Shown: positions 1 through 7,501, numbered from the stretch's first letter. The stretch: DNA of 64,000 nucleotides from JACVRW01 sp963733885 (GCA_963733885.1 CAVTES010000007.1:446020-510019); one strand, 5' to 3'. Made by a program: numbers and translations. The notes: generated from the letters alone by a model not told the origin.

Positions 1-1
1 G

Positions 2-184
2 GCCGGCACCGGCCTCGGGCTCTCCGTTGTGGAGTCGCTCGCCCGGCGCTGGGACGGCTCCGTGACGCTCGAGGAGCGAGCCGAGGGCGGCACGCGGGCG
101 GAGCTGCGGCTGCCGCTTCAGGGCTCAGCCGCCGAACGTTCCCCTGACCCGCAGCTTGACGACGCCTTACCAAGGCGGAGCTAG
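2..184 (+). CDS. Sensor histidine kinase, C-terminal end (partial)
   Basis: The gene begins before the window; 60 residues and the TAG stop are visible in frame from base 2. The visible part opens with GTGLGLSVVESLARRW, the G2 box of the HATPase_c domain that binds ATP in two-component sensor kinases, followed by the last strand (RAELRLPL). After that, about 20 polar residues extend past the usual end of the domain. Family knowledge says such proteins autophosphorylate on histidine and pass the phosphate to a response regulator. The sensing domain and the partner regulator lie outside the window. The call is firm for the fold; the signal is unknown. Confidence 0.8.
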   Translation, partial: AGTGLGLSVVESLARRWDGSVTLEERAEGGTRAELRLPLQGSAAERSPDPQLDDALPRRS

Positions 185-195
185 CCTCGACGAAG

Positions 196-633
196 ATGAA
201 TTTCCGCACCCTCGCCGTGGGCACCGCGCTCGCCATCTTCGGACTCGGCGCCGCCGTGGGGATCGGCCTCGCTGCCAACTCGATCTCGGGCGACAGCGTC
301 GGCCTGTCCGAGGAGCCGCTGAGCGCGGGCGAGCCGCTGGCGCCGCGGCCGGCGGCCGCGCGCGCGGCCGAACAGCGCGCGAAGGCGCGGGCCCGCCGCC
401 GCGCGGCGGCCGAGCAGCGGCGCCGCGACCGCGCCGAGCAGGAGCGGGCCGTAGCCGACGACGCGCCGTCGGACGACACGACGACGACGACGCCCGAGCC
501 CGAGCCCGAGCCCGAGGTCGAGGCGGAGGTCGAGACCGACAGCTCCGGCCATGGGCGCGGCCGGGGCCGCGGGCGTGGCAGGTCGGGCGGCGATTCGGGC
601 TCGAGCGACGGCTCGGGCAGCGACGACGACTGA
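196..633 (+). CDS. Membrane-anchored low-complexity protein
   Basis: 145 residues starting at ATG (MNFRTLAVGTALAIFGLGAA). Residues 5-30 form one hydrophobic segment that could be a signal anchor. The rest is highly biased: an Ala/Arg-rich, probably helical stretch (about 50-90), a Thr run and Pro-Glu repeats (about 95-115), then Gly-Arg repeats and an acidic Ser/Asp tail. No enzymatic motif is visible. It follows the kinase gene by only 11 bases and may be co-transcribed with it. I do not recognise a family; an envelope-exposed disordered protein is the most that can be said. Codon use is typical of the window, so it is probably real. Confidence 0.6.
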   Translation: MNFRTLAVGTALAIFGLGAAVGIGLAANSISGDSVGLSEEPLSAGEPLAPRPAAARAAEQRAKARARRRAAAEQRRRDRAEQERAVADDAPSDDTTTTTPEPEPEPEVEAEVETDSSGHGRGRGRGRGRSGGDSGSSDGSGSDDD

Positions 634-673
634 GATCGCGTATCGAACCCCGATTCGCGGGGTATTCGAAAGC

Positions 674-950
674 ATGATCGGATTCATCGTGGCCGGCCTC
701 ATCATCGGCGCGCTGGCGCGCCTGCTGATGCCCGGCAAGCAGAACATCGGGCTGCTCTGGACGCTCGGCCTCGGGCTCGCTCGGCTCGCTGATCGGCGGG
801 ACGCTCGCGAACGCGCTCGGCACGGGAAGCATCTGGGAGCTGAACGTGCTCGGGTTCTGCGTCGCCGTGGCGTCGTCGATCGCGTTGCTGGTGGTGGCCG
901 AGCGAGCGGGACTGGGTCAGGGCGAGGAGCGGAAGCGGCTCGGCACCTGA
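674..950 (+). CDS. GlsB/YeaQ/YmgE family small membrane protein (frameshifted)
   Basis: The start reads MIGFIVAGLIIGALARLLMP, the classic N-terminus of the transglycosylase-associated/YeaQ family: about 85-residue, three-helix membrane proteins linked to general stress. After about 35 residues the frame moves by one base near 775-785; the next frame gives GSLIGGTLANALG and the third helix VAVASSIALLVVAE, ending at TGA 948-950. A single extra base in the run ctcgctcggctc explains the shift. The whole family signature is present once corrected, so the gene is probably intact in the organism. Confidence 0.7.
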
Positions 951-957
951 CGGGGCT

Positions 958-1497
958 GTGGCGCCCCGGCTCCTGATCCAGGCGCGACCGGGAGCCGGAA
1001 AGACAACCGCCCTGGGACGCTTGGCGGAGCGGCTGCGCGAGGCCGGTGTACCGCTGAGCGGGTTCCTGACCGGGGAGCTGCGCGAGAAGGGCCGCCGCGT
1101 CGGCTTCGAGATCGAGACCTTCGCCGGCGAGCGCGGCCTGCTCGCCCACGTGGACATCAAGGGGCCGCCCCGGGTGAGTCGCTACGGCGTCGACCTCGAG
1201 GAGTTCGAGCGCCTGGCGCTGCCGGAGCTGGAAGCGCCGCCCTCCCGGGGCGTGGTCCTGATCGACGAGCTCGGGAAGATGGAGCTCGCTTCCGAGCGCT
1301 TCCGCGCGGCCGTTCTCGCTCTGTTCGAACGCTCCGTGCCGATCGTGGCGACGGTCCACGCGGCCCGGCATCCGTTCACGGACGAGCTGAAGCGAAGGCC
1401 AGGGGTGTCGACGGTGCGGCTGACGAACGCCAACCGCGACCGGCTTCCTGAGGAGCTGGCGGAGCGGCTGAGGGATCTTCTCCGCGATCTCGGGTAG
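958..1497 (+). CDS. THEP1-type nucleoside-triphosphatase (NTPase_1 family)
   Basis: 179 residues from a GTG start 7 bases after the previous stop. The N-terminus carries a P-loop (ARPGAGKTTAL, about residues 9-19) and a Walker B segment VVLIDELGKMEL near residue 100, where the family keeps an Asp-Glu-x-Gly-x-Met-Glu pattern. Length and motif order match the THEP1/NTPase_1 family of P-loop NTPases that hydrolyse nucleoside triphosphates in vitro; the archaeal/bacterial biological role is unsettled. The conserved segment GFLTGELREKGRRVGFEI is also typical. Position in a possible small operon after the GlsB-like gene says little about the substrate. Confidence 0.85.
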   Translation: MAPRLLIQARPGAGKTTALGRLAERLREAGVPLSGFLTGELREKGRRVGFEIETFAGERGLLAHVDIKGPPRVSRYGVDLEEFERLALPELEAPPSRGVVLIDELGKMELASERFRAAVLALFERSVPIVATVHAARHPFTDELKRRPGVSTVRLTNANRDRLPEELAERLRDLLRDLG

Positions 1498-1558
1498 AAC
1501 CGCGGATGGCAGCGTCGGGCGCGCGCCGCCCGGACGAGCGTTCTTCGAGGAGGTACCC

Positions 1559-2386
1559 ATGCGAAGGGTCTTGGCTCTGTGTACTTGCGTCCTGGCGGGG
1601 TTCGCCCTCGCCAGCATCGGCGGAGCATTCGCCGGCGACACCACCCGCGAACGCGCGGCGGCCAGCGCGCTGCGGGGTCTGGTGGATCTCTCCCACCCGT
1701 TCAACGAGCAGACGATCTACTGGCCGACGGCGGAGCGGTTCGCGCTCACCCAGGTCGCCGAGGGCGAGACCGAGGGCGGCTGGTACTACGCGGCCAACAA
1801 CTTCGAGGCGGCCGAGCACGGCGGAACCCATCTCGACGCGCCGATCCACTTCGCGCGTGGGGCCAACACGGCGGACAAGATCCCGCTGCGGCGCCTGGTG
1901 GGGCGGGCCGTCACGGTCGACCTGTCGGAACGAGTGGGCGACAACGCCGACTACCTGATCTCGCGCGCCGACCTGCGCCGCTGGGAGAGCGACAACGGAC
2001 GGATCCCGACGCGCACGATCGTGCTGCTGCGGACCGGCTGGGAGCGCTTCTGGCCGAACGCCGAGCAGTACCTCGGGACCGCGGAGCGCGGCGAGCAGGC
2101 TGTGCCGCAGCTGCACTTTCCGGGCCTGAGCCAGGGCGGCGCACGTTGGCTGGTGAGGCGACGCGCCGTGAAGGCCGTCGGGATCGATACGGCGAGCATC
2201 GACTACGGGCAGTCGGCGGACTTCCGGGCGCACCGTGTGCTCGGCGCCGCGAACACGCCCGTGTTCGAGAACGTGGCGCGTCTCGGCCGACTGCCGAGCC
2301 GCGGGTTCGCGGTGGTGGCGCTCCCGATGAAGATCGAGGGCGGCTCGGGCGGGCCGCTGCGGATCATGGCCGTGCTGCGGCCGTGA
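1559..2386 (+). CDS. Exported cyclase-family (kynurenine formamidase-like) metal hydrolase
   Basis: 275 residues. The ATG is preceded by a strong ribosome site (gaggagg, about 7 bases upstream). Residues 1-25 form a signal peptide (MRRVLALCTCVLAGFALAS), with a Cys inside it but no clear lipobox. The mature part has LVDLSHPFNEQT and the metal-binding motif HGGTHLDAPIHF near residue 88, the hallmark of the cyclase/arylformamidase family (PF04199), whose members hydrolyse N-formylkynurenine or cyclise acid intermediates using a metal bound by these His/Asp residues. Secretion is uncommon for cytoplasmic kynurenine formamidases, so the substrate is unknown. Confidence 0.85.
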   Translation: MRRVLALCTCVLAGFALASIGGAFAGDTTRERAAASALRGLVDLSHPFNEQTIYWPTAERFALTQVAEGETEGGWYYAANNFEAAEHGGTHLDAPIHFARGANTADKIPLRRLVGRAVTVDLSERVGDNADYLISRADLRRWESDNGRIPTRTIVLLRTGWERFWPNAEQYLGTAERGEQAVPQLHFPGLSQGGARWLVRRRAVKAVGIDTASIDYGQSADFRAHRVLGAANTPVFENVARLGRLPSRGFAVVALPMKIEGGSGGPLRIMAVLRP

Positions 2387-2405
2387 GCTCGGGCGGGCTC
2401 AGCCC

Positions 2406-2474
2406 TTGACTGCACCCATCGTGCTTGAAGAGGGCCACGTGAGCGGCAAGCTGGTGCTGACGGTGGACGGCTAG
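2406..2474 (+). pseudogene. Remnant of a zinc-type alcohol dehydrogenase/quinone oxidoreductase C-terminus
   Basis: Between two convergent genes, one frame ends with VLEEGHVSGKLVLTVDG and TAG. The string EEGHVxGKxVLTV is the usual last strand and C-terminus of medium-chain (zinc-type) dehydrogenases and NADPH:quinone oxidoreductases. Nothing upstream in any frame resembles the rest of such an enzyme; the sequence before it is the end of the cyclase-family gene. It looks like the last 20 codons of a gene deleted from this spot. The call rests on one short motif. Confidence 0.4.
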
Positions 2475-2475
2475 G

Positions 2476-2910
2476 CTAGGCCACCGTCGGGTCCTGCGTG
2501 AGGTCGGCGACCCGCTTCGCCAGGGTGCGCAGGACCTTGCGCTCAACCTTCGGGTTCTCCTCGAGCAGGTGATGGAAGTCCGTGCTCGTCAGGACGAAGA
2601 CGCGCAGCGGGGTCTTGGCGGTGACGGTGGCGGTGCGCGGGACCTGCTCGAGCAGGGCGATCTCGCCGACGAAGTCACCGGCGCCGCGGGTGCCGAGGCT
2701 GCGGCCTTTCCGCTTCACCTGGGTCTCGCCGTCGACGATCACGAAGAACTCGTGACCGATCTCGCCCTCCTTGGTTAGGGTCGTGCCCTCGGGGATCTCC
2801 ATGTCCTCGCTGACGCGGGCGAGCTGGGTGAGCTCCTTCTTTGAGAGCCCCTCGAACAGCGGGGCGCGCTTGAGTGCCTCGACCTTGGTGTCCTGACTGA
2901 AGAGCCGCAT
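2476..2910 (-). CDS. Single-domain cyclic-nucleotide-binding protein
   Basis: 144 residues made of one cNMP-binding domain with no DNA-binding helix-turn-helix after it. The phosphate-binding cassette reads GEIALLEQVPRTATV (residues 82-96); both Glu83, which contacts the ribose, and Arg92, which binds the cyclic phosphate, are present, so the pocket looks functional. It starts 6 bases after the stop of the nucleotide-cyclase gene on the same strand, so the two are almost certainly co-transcribed. The N-terminus (LFEGLSKKELTQLARV) and the GHEFFVIVDGE strand are typical. Its output is unknown: it may act by binding another protein. Confidence 0.9.
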   Translation of the reverse strand: MRLFSQDTKVEALKRAPLFEGLSKKELTQLARVSEDMEIPEGTTLTKEGEIGHEFFVIVDGETQVKRKGRSLGTRGAGDFVGEIALLEQVPRTATVTAKTPLRVFVLTSTDFHHLLEENPKVERKVLRTLAKRVADLTQDPTVA

Positions 2911-2916
2911 CGGCGC

Positions 2917-4266
2917 CTAACCTATCCGGGAGCGGTCGCTGAGTCGAGCGGCGAAGAGGCGCCAGACGCCCGGGACGCCCTTGAGGGCGTGTTCGCCGCG
3001 GTCCTCGAAGTCGATGCCGGAGCCGGCGGCGAGGTCGCGGACGATGCTCGAGACCAGAACCTCGCAGGGCTTTGCCTCGTCGGCGATCCGGGCGCCGATG
3101 TGGACGGCGATGCCCTCGACCCGTCCTCCTATCACCTCTACCTCGCCGGTGTGGATGCCGGCGCGGATGTCGAGACCGAGCTCCTCCACGGCGTTGATCG
3201 TCTTGTTGGCGCAGGCGATCGCCCGCGCGGGGCCGCCGAAAGTGGCGAAGAACCCGTCGCCGGTGCTTCGCATTTCCTTACCCGAGTAGCGGGCGACCTG
3301 AGCTCGAACCGCCGCGTTGTGGGCTTCCAAAAGATCGCGCCACTGCCTGTCGCCGAGCTCGGCGGCCTTCGAGGTCGAGTCGACGATGTCGGTGAAGAGG
3401 ACAGTGGTGAGCACGCGCTCGGGGGCGGTGTCGGTGCGGCCCTCCGAGAGGAAGCGCTCGACCTCGTCCGGAATGGTGGGATTGCCATAGATGCTGAAGT
3501 CGCGAGAGGTGAGCCCGACCAGCTCCGCATTGGGGACGCGCTCGGCCAGGTACTGGCAACCCCCGCGGTACTTGTCGTGGCAGAGCACGAGGGTCGGCAC
3601 CGAAATGGCGGGAAGCACCTCGCGGATATCGGTCTCGCCAACCATGCGGAGGAACCAGGCGGCTGCGCCGGGACTGGCCGCGAGGCGCTCGTGGTTGACG
3701 TGCCACTGCTCGAAGGCGGGATCGTCGGCATAGCTGGGGAGGTATTTGCGAAGCTCGGCGCGCTGGTACTCCCGGTCACCCCAGTTCCGCCGAGCGTCCA
3801 TCACGCGGCGGTGCCACTCCTCAGGGGTGTCGCCGAACGGGAAGTCCGGCGCCCGGGTCACGCGTGGCCAGGTGTTCTGGAGGATGAGTGCATTGACCCG
3901 CTCCGGATACGTGGCCGCAAAGACGGCGCAAAGCTGACCGCCGGGAGACCCCGCACCCAAGAGAGCGGCCCGCTCGGAGGCGGCATCGTCCATGACGGCC
4001 CGGAGGTCGTCCATCCTCGTCTCGAAAGACGGCAGATCCCGAGGGCGATCGCTCAGGCCGGTGCCGCGCTTGTCGAGGAGGATCAGCCGCGAGAACTCGG
4101 CCAGCCGCTTGCAGAAGTCGACGAAGATGGGCTGCTCCCAGGCCCAGACGAGGTTGATGAGGAAGGGGACGAAGAGGATGTCGACCGGCCCTTGCCCTAC
4201 AACCTGGTAGGCGATGGAGACGTCGCCGCTGCGGGCGTAGTTGACCTCGGGCGTTTCGAGGTGCAC
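2917..4266 (-). CDS. Alpha/beta hydrolase fused to class III adenylate/guanylate cyclase
   Basis: 449 residues, ATG start. Residues 1-275 are an alpha/beta hydrolase: LLDKRGTGLSDRP near 63 and a nucleophile elbow GAGSPGG with Ser107. Residues 285-445 are a class III cyclase: FTDIVDSTS (metal Asp293/296) and STGDGFF (Asp337). In the catalytic helix IAVHIGARI, His389 sits where canonical cyclases have Asn; this His variant is common in actinobacterial members. Family knowledge: such fusions make cAMP or cGMP, and the hydrolase part may act as a small-molecule sensor. The downstream gene encodes a cNMP receptor. The substrate, ATP or GTP, cannot be decided from sequence. Confidence 0.9.
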   Translation of the reverse strand: MHLETPEVNYARSGDVSIAYQVVGQGPVDILFVPFLINLVWAWEQPIFVDFCKRLAEFSRLILLDKRGTGLSDRPRDLPSFETRMDDLRAVMDDAASERAALLGAGSPGGQLCAVFAATYPERVNALILQNTWPRVTRAPDFPFGDTPEEWHRRVMDARRNWGDREYQRAELRKYLPSYADDPAFEQWHVNHERLAASPGAAAWFLRMVGETDIREVLPAISVPTLVLCHDKYRGGCQYLAERVPNAELVGLTSRDFSIYGNPTIPDEVERFLSEGRTDTAPERVLTTVLFTDIVDSTSKAAELGDRQWRDLLEAHNAAVRAQVARYSGKEMRSTGDGFFATFGGPARAIACANKTINAVEELGLDIRAGIHTGEVEVIGGRVEGIAVHIGARIADEAKPCEVLVSSIVRDLAAGSGIDFEDRGEHALKGVPGVWRLFAARLSDRSRIG

Positions 4267-4299
4267 GGGGCGGAAGATTAAGCGGCGGCCCCGCCGCCA

Positions 4300-4465
4300 C
4301 TAGTACACGCGTCCGAAAGTACCGCCCGGAATCGGCGAGCGACTGGGCGTGGCTGGCGGTGGACGCGGGATGAGTCGATGCCGAAGCATCGGCGATTCCC
4401 GCGGCTGCCGCCAGGCGCGTCCAGGCGCCGCCGAAACGGGCGGTACTTGAGGACGCGTGTACTAG
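4300..4465. repeat. Long near-palindromic intergenic element, copy 1
   Basis: The ends are complementary: bases 4300-4328 and 4437-4465 pair over 29 bases with two mismatches (outer part CTAGTACACGCGTCC). Inside, 4365-4402 forms a second hairpin, GCGGGA...TCCCGC, around GATGCCGAAGCATC. The intervening arms (about 4344-4358 and 4408-4426) can also pair, so the whole 166 bases fold into one long stem. A second copy at 26541-26703 shares the core but has different, still complementary ends. It lies between two same-strand genes. A transcription terminator or a REP-like mobile palindrome are both possible. Confidence 0.75.
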
Positions 4466-4471
4466 CTCCGG

Positions 4472-5329
4472 TCACCCGCGCGGTGGATCGGGTTCGCCCG
4501 GCGAAGCAGGCGGCTGAGCTCCGCCCGCCGGGCTCCGCCCCGCCCGCGGCTCGCGGCCCGTCACCGGCACAGGTCCCGGGAAGCGCACCCCCTCGGCCTC
4601 GGCGATTCCCTGCAGCGCCTTGGCGACTTCGCTGACGTTTTCGATCAGCCGGCGCCGCTCGCGCCAGATCGCGTGGGCATTGCGGTCCAGCTCTCGGAGC
4701 CGCGCCTCGGCCCTACCGCGCGTCTCGTTGATCTCCCGCTCGGTGCTCGTGCGCATGTTCTGGGATTCCCTCGCGGCCGTGTCCGTCAGTGCGCGGGCCT
4801 CGCGCCTGGTGGCGTCTCGTAGCTCCTGGGCGAGGCGCTCAGCGGTCTCGCGGAGCTCCTGCGCCTCGCTCGCGGCCCGCTGGCGCAGCTCCGCCGCCTC
4901 ACGCTGAGCCGCTGCGCGCACCTCGTCCGCCTCGTGCGCCGCCGCCTCGCGGACCTGCTCGGCCTCCCGCACGCCCTGCTGCAACCGGTCGTCGGCCCTC
5001 GCCCGTGAGCGGGCAGTGATCTCCTCGGCGGTTTGCTGCGCGCGCTCGATAAGCCCCTCCGTCTCCTCGGTCACCTCCTCGAGGGCATGCCTGACCGCCG
5101 ACTCCGGCGAGGCGGAGACCTCGAGCTCCGCGATCACGCGGTTCACCTGCTCCACATAGCGGTCGACGGCGAGGCGGTCGTAGCCTCTCAGCGCGACCGG
5201 GAAGTCGACATCGCGTACCTCTCGCGCCAGCCGGGCGCGCTCGGAGGCGCTTGCGCGCGACCTCGGAACCCGCCGCGCGATGGACGCTCCCTGCTTTGCC
5301 CCCGGACCGGCGGGCGTCTCCTGCGACAC
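4472..5329 (-). CDS. DivIVA-like coiled-coil protein
   Basis: About 285 residues from a GTG at 5329; the open frame continues upstream but there overlaps the previous gene and turns to Arg/Ser-rich nonsense, so I prefer this start (no strong ribosome site). Residues 45-85 carry the DivIVA membrane-binding motif: VRDVDFPVALRGYDRLAVD followed by YVEQVNRVIAELE. Then about 150 residues of Ala/Glu/Arg heptads form a long coiled coil (EVTEETEGLIERAQQTAEEI onwards), ending in a Pro/Gly-rich tail. Family members mark curved membrane, cell poles or division sites in actinobacteria. It is too divergent to be called Wag31; a secondary DivIVA-domain protein is more likely. Confidence 0.75.
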   Translation of the reverse strand: MSQETPAGPGAKQGASIARRVPRSRASASERARLAREVRDVDFPVALRGYDRLAVDRYVEQVNRVIAELEVSASPESAVRHALEEVTEETEGLIERAQQTAEEITARSRARADDRLQQGVREAEQVREAAAHEADEVRAAAQREAAELRQRAASEAQELRETAERLAQELRDATRREARALTDTAARESQNMRTSTEREINETRGRAEARLRELDRNAHAIWRERRRLIENVSEVAKALQGIAEAEGVRFPGPVPVTGREPRAGRSPAGGAQPPASPGEPDPPRG

Positions 5330-5405
5330 GCCGCGGAGTATTGCGAAACCGGCCCGCCTGCCGTAGGCGGGGTCAGGCGCTTCTTTACGCGGCGTGGTCT
5401 CGCTG

Positions 5406-5873
5406 TCAGGCGTCGCGCGACAACAGCATGACCCAGTTGGTCTTCCACGTGTCGCCGCCGTCGAACGAGAAGGCCTGCTCCCAGCGCGCAGACGTGCCGG
5501 TGATCTCGGACCAGTCGAATCGCATGCGGATCGGCACGCCCTCGAGCACGTCGTCGCATTCAAAACGAGCGCGTCCCTCACTGTCGAACCGTCCCTCGAC
5601 CGGCGGATCGAGACGACCGGGTCGCGCGGTCGACGACCACCAGATGCGCCATACATCCTCGTCGGGGTCGTAGAGCCGTAGCGAGAACCCCTCGTAGTCC
5701 TGTCCCTCCACGCGGAGGTGGTCGATGTTGCCCACGCCGCCGAGAATGGCACGGGCCTCCGACGTGGCCTCGAACTCCAGCCACTCGTCGCAGGCTGGGT
5801 CGAGCGTGTTTGCGAGCTTTCGGTTGGCCACGCGCCAGAGGCCGGGCAGAAAGTCGAAGTCGGTCACGGGCAT
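5406..5873 (-). CDS. DUF1579-like lipocalin-fold protein
   Basis: 155 residues from ATG (MPVTDFDFLPGLWRVANRKL). The motif DFDFLPGxWxVxNRxL at the N-terminus, RLDPPVEGRFD in the middle and WEQAFSFDGGDTWKTNW near the end are typical of a family of small soluble beta-barrel proteins often annotated DUF1579, with no agreed function. Its ATG overlaps the TGA of the preceding gene (TGATG), so translation is probably coupled. Together they sit divergent from a WYL regulator, the usual layout for YafY-type regulators and their targets. Confidence 0.75.
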   Translation of the reverse strand: MPVTDFDFLPGLWRVANRKLANTLDPACDEWLEFEATSEARAILGGVGNIDHLRVEGQDYEGFSLRLYDPDEDVWRIWWSSTARPGRLDPPVEGRFDSEGRARFECDDVLEGVPIRMRFDWSEITGTSARWEQAFSFDGGDTWKTNWVMLLSRDA

Positions 5874-6286
5874 CAGAGCTCCACCTCCTCGAGCACGCGC
5901 CCGTGGTAGCGACGCAGATCGTTGTCCTTGAGGACGTCTTCCAGCCATGCCCGGCGTTCGAAGTCGATGACCTCCAGCTCCCACACGCAGGCCATCCCCG
6001 TTCCGTCGGCGGGCTCGAGCCCTCCCGGATCGTCGAGCGGAGCGGCGAACACGCGCTGGTGGAGCTCGTTCTCGTTCGCCCACCAGCAGACGATTCCCAG
6101 CCCCGCCGTCGCCGCGTCGTGGGCGATCGTGAACCCCGAAGCCCCGTCCGGGATGACCTCGCGGGCAACGCGGCGCGTGGCGGCGGCGAGCGCCGGTCGC
6201 GGCACCCGGTCGTGCCGCGCGATGCCGTAGTGCTTCAGCAGCCCCTCGCGGTCGAGCAGCGAGATAGACCGCGGTTCGTATTCCAT
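5873..6286 (-). CDS. Conserved hypothetical protein, first gene of a WYL-linked pair
   Basis: 137 residues from ATG 6286 (MEYEPRSISLLDREGLLKHY). No known motif is recognised. The sequence has a helical N-terminus, IPDGASGFTIAHDAATAGLG and a Trp-rich strand GIVCWWANENELHQRVFAAP, and a C-terminal acidic end (YHGRVLEEVEL). It looks like a soluble single-domain protein. Its stop overlaps the next start. The start faces the WYL regulator gene across a 33-base gap, so both probably share one control region. Function unknown. Confidence 0.7.
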   Translation of the reverse strand: MEYEPRSISLLDREGLLKHYGIARHDRVPRPALAAATRRVAREVIPDGASGFTIAHDAATAGLGIVCWWANENELHQRVFAAPLDDPGGLEPADGTGMACVWELEVIDFERRAWLEDVLKDNDLRRYHGRVLEEVEL

Positions 6287-6309
6287 GGCGCGCACCATAC
6301 GGGCCAAAC

Positions 6310-6326
6310 AGGGCAAGATATGTCCT
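6310..6326. promoter_or_regulatory. Imperfect palindrome, possible WYL regulator operator
   Basis: The 17-base stretch AGGGCAAGATATGTCCT has matching outer arms (AGG-CA / TG-CCT with one mismatch) and lies over the start of the WYL gene in the very short divergent gap. An autoregulatory site is plausible but the palindrome is short and could be chance. Confidence 0.3.
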
Positions 6327-7255
6327 CTATGGCGAAGGCGGCACGCATCCTCGCGCTGCTCGAGGCCCTCCAGGACGAGCCGTCGATGACGGGTCCCCAG
6401 CTCGCGATCCGCCTGGGCGTCGACGTGCGCACCGTGCGGCGCGACGTCGTCTCGCTCCAGGATCTCGGCATCCCCGTCGAGGCCGAGCGCGGGCCCGCCG
6501 GCGGCTACCGGCTCCGGCCCGGCTACCGCATGCCGCCGCTGATGCTCACCGCCACCGAGGCCACGGCCGTCGCGCTCGGTCTGCTCGCCGCGCGCCGTGA
6601 CGGCCTCGACGCCGACGGCGCGCTCGCCAAGATCCGCCGCGTCCTGCCGGACCAGGTCCGCCGGCGGGTCGAGGCCCTCGATCAGACGCTCAGCTTCACC
6701 GCCACCGGGCACGAGCCGATGCCTCCCAAGGGAGAGAACCTCCTGCTGCTCGCCGACGCAGCGCTCCGCGGGCGCCGGGTGCACGCGGTCTACGTGGCGT
6801 CCGACGGCGCACGGTCCGAGCGCGAGCTCAGCCCGTATGGCGTCGTCTCGCATCGCGGCCGCTGGTACGTGCCCGCGCACGACCACGGCCGAGACGCGCC
6901 CCGCGCCTTGCGCGCGGACCGTTTTCGCACCGTTCAGCTGCGCGGCGCGGGCAGACCCCCGCCGCCGGACTTCGATCCCGTGGCCTTCGTCAGCCGCACG
7001 CTCGCGCGCGTGCCATGGACGCACGAGGTCGAGGTGCTGCTGCACACGCCGCTTGCGGTCGCCGCCGCGCACTTTCCCGCCACTCTCGCCGAGCTCGAGA
7101 CCTCAGGAGAGGACACCTTGCTGCGCATGCGTGCCGAGTCGCTGGACTGGGTGGCCGGCCTCCTCGCCGGGGCGGGCTGCGCCTTCACGATTCGCCGGCC
7201 GGACGACCTGCGCCGAAGCGTCCACGCGCTGGCCGACCGCCTCCGCGCGGCCTGA
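6320..7255 (+). CDS. YafY-family WYL-domain transcriptional regulator
   Basis: 311 residues from ATG 6320 (MSSMAKAARILALLEALQDE; a second ATG at 6329 is possible). Residues 1-65 form a DeoR-like helix-turn-helix (GPQLAIRLGVDVRTVRRDV) followed by the wing ERGPAGGYRLRPGYRMPPLM, which is diagnostic of YafY regulators. The WYL domain (about 130-215) contains ELSPYGVVSHRGRWYVPAHD and the C-terminal WCX region follows. Family members sense small ligands through WYL and usually control the adjacent divergent gene, here the two small genes at 5406-6286. The ligand is unknown. Confidence 0.9.
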   Translation: MSSMAKAARILALLEALQDEPSMTGPQLAIRLGVDVRTVRRDVVSLQDLGIPVEAERGPAGGYRLRPGYRMPPLMLTATEATAVALGLLAARRDGLDADGALAKIRRVLPDQVRRRVEALDQTLSFTATGHEPMPPKGENLLLLADAALRGRRVHAVYVASDGARSERELSPYGVVSHRGRWYVPAHDHGRDAPRALRADRFRTVQLRGAGRPPPPDFDPVAFVSRTLARVPWTHEVEVLLHTPLAVAAAHFPATLAELETSGEDTLLRMRAESLDWVAGLLAGAGCAFTIRRPDDLRRSVHALADRLRAA

Positions 7256-7256
7256 G

Positions 7257-7281
7257 CGCGGGCGGGCAAGGGCCCGCCGCG
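7257..7281. terminator. Hairpin between convergent genes
   Basis: CGCGGGCGGGC pairs with GCCCGCCGCG around a short AAGG loop with one bulged base. It lies directly between the WYL stop (7255) and the end of the opposite-strand small gene (7283), so it can end transcription from both sides. No T-run is present. Confidence 0.5.
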
Positions 7282-7282
7282 A

Positions 7283-7501
7283 TCAATAGGGGATGTAGGC
7301 CAGGCGCTGGGCGTGGTTGAAGTGCGCCACGACCTCGCCGTTCGGTCCGAGAGTGTGGGTCGCCGGGTTGAAGTAGACGCTGCCCCTGAACCCGATGGTG
7401 TCGTTGCGGACCACCGTGCCGGTGATCCCGGGGGTCGCGAGCGCCTGAGCCGGCACGACCAGCGCGGCGATCGCGGCCGAGATGACGATGAGCTTGCGCA
7501 T
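7283..7501 (-). CDS. Small secreted protein
   Basis: 72 residues starting MRKLIVISAAIAALVVPAQALA, a textbook Sec signal peptide with an ALA-type cleavage site. The open frame extends upstream, but an AGGAGA ribosome site sits correctly before this ATG. The mature part of about 50 residues (TPGITGTVVRNDTIGFRGSVYFNPATH is split here only for description) has alternating strands and no cysteines. No family recognised; an extracellular or wall-associated peptide is likely. It stands alone, flanked by a tRNA gene upstream. Confidence 0.65.
   Translation of the reverse strand: MRKLIVISAAIAALVVPAQALATPGITGTVVRNDTIGFRGSVYFNPATHTLGPNGEVVAHFNHAQRLAYIPY

Noticed and set aside
2989..4281. 430-residue open frame opposite the cyclase gene
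   Set aside because: It is a shadow of GC-rich coding DNA; the minus-strand protein has clear domains and this one has none.
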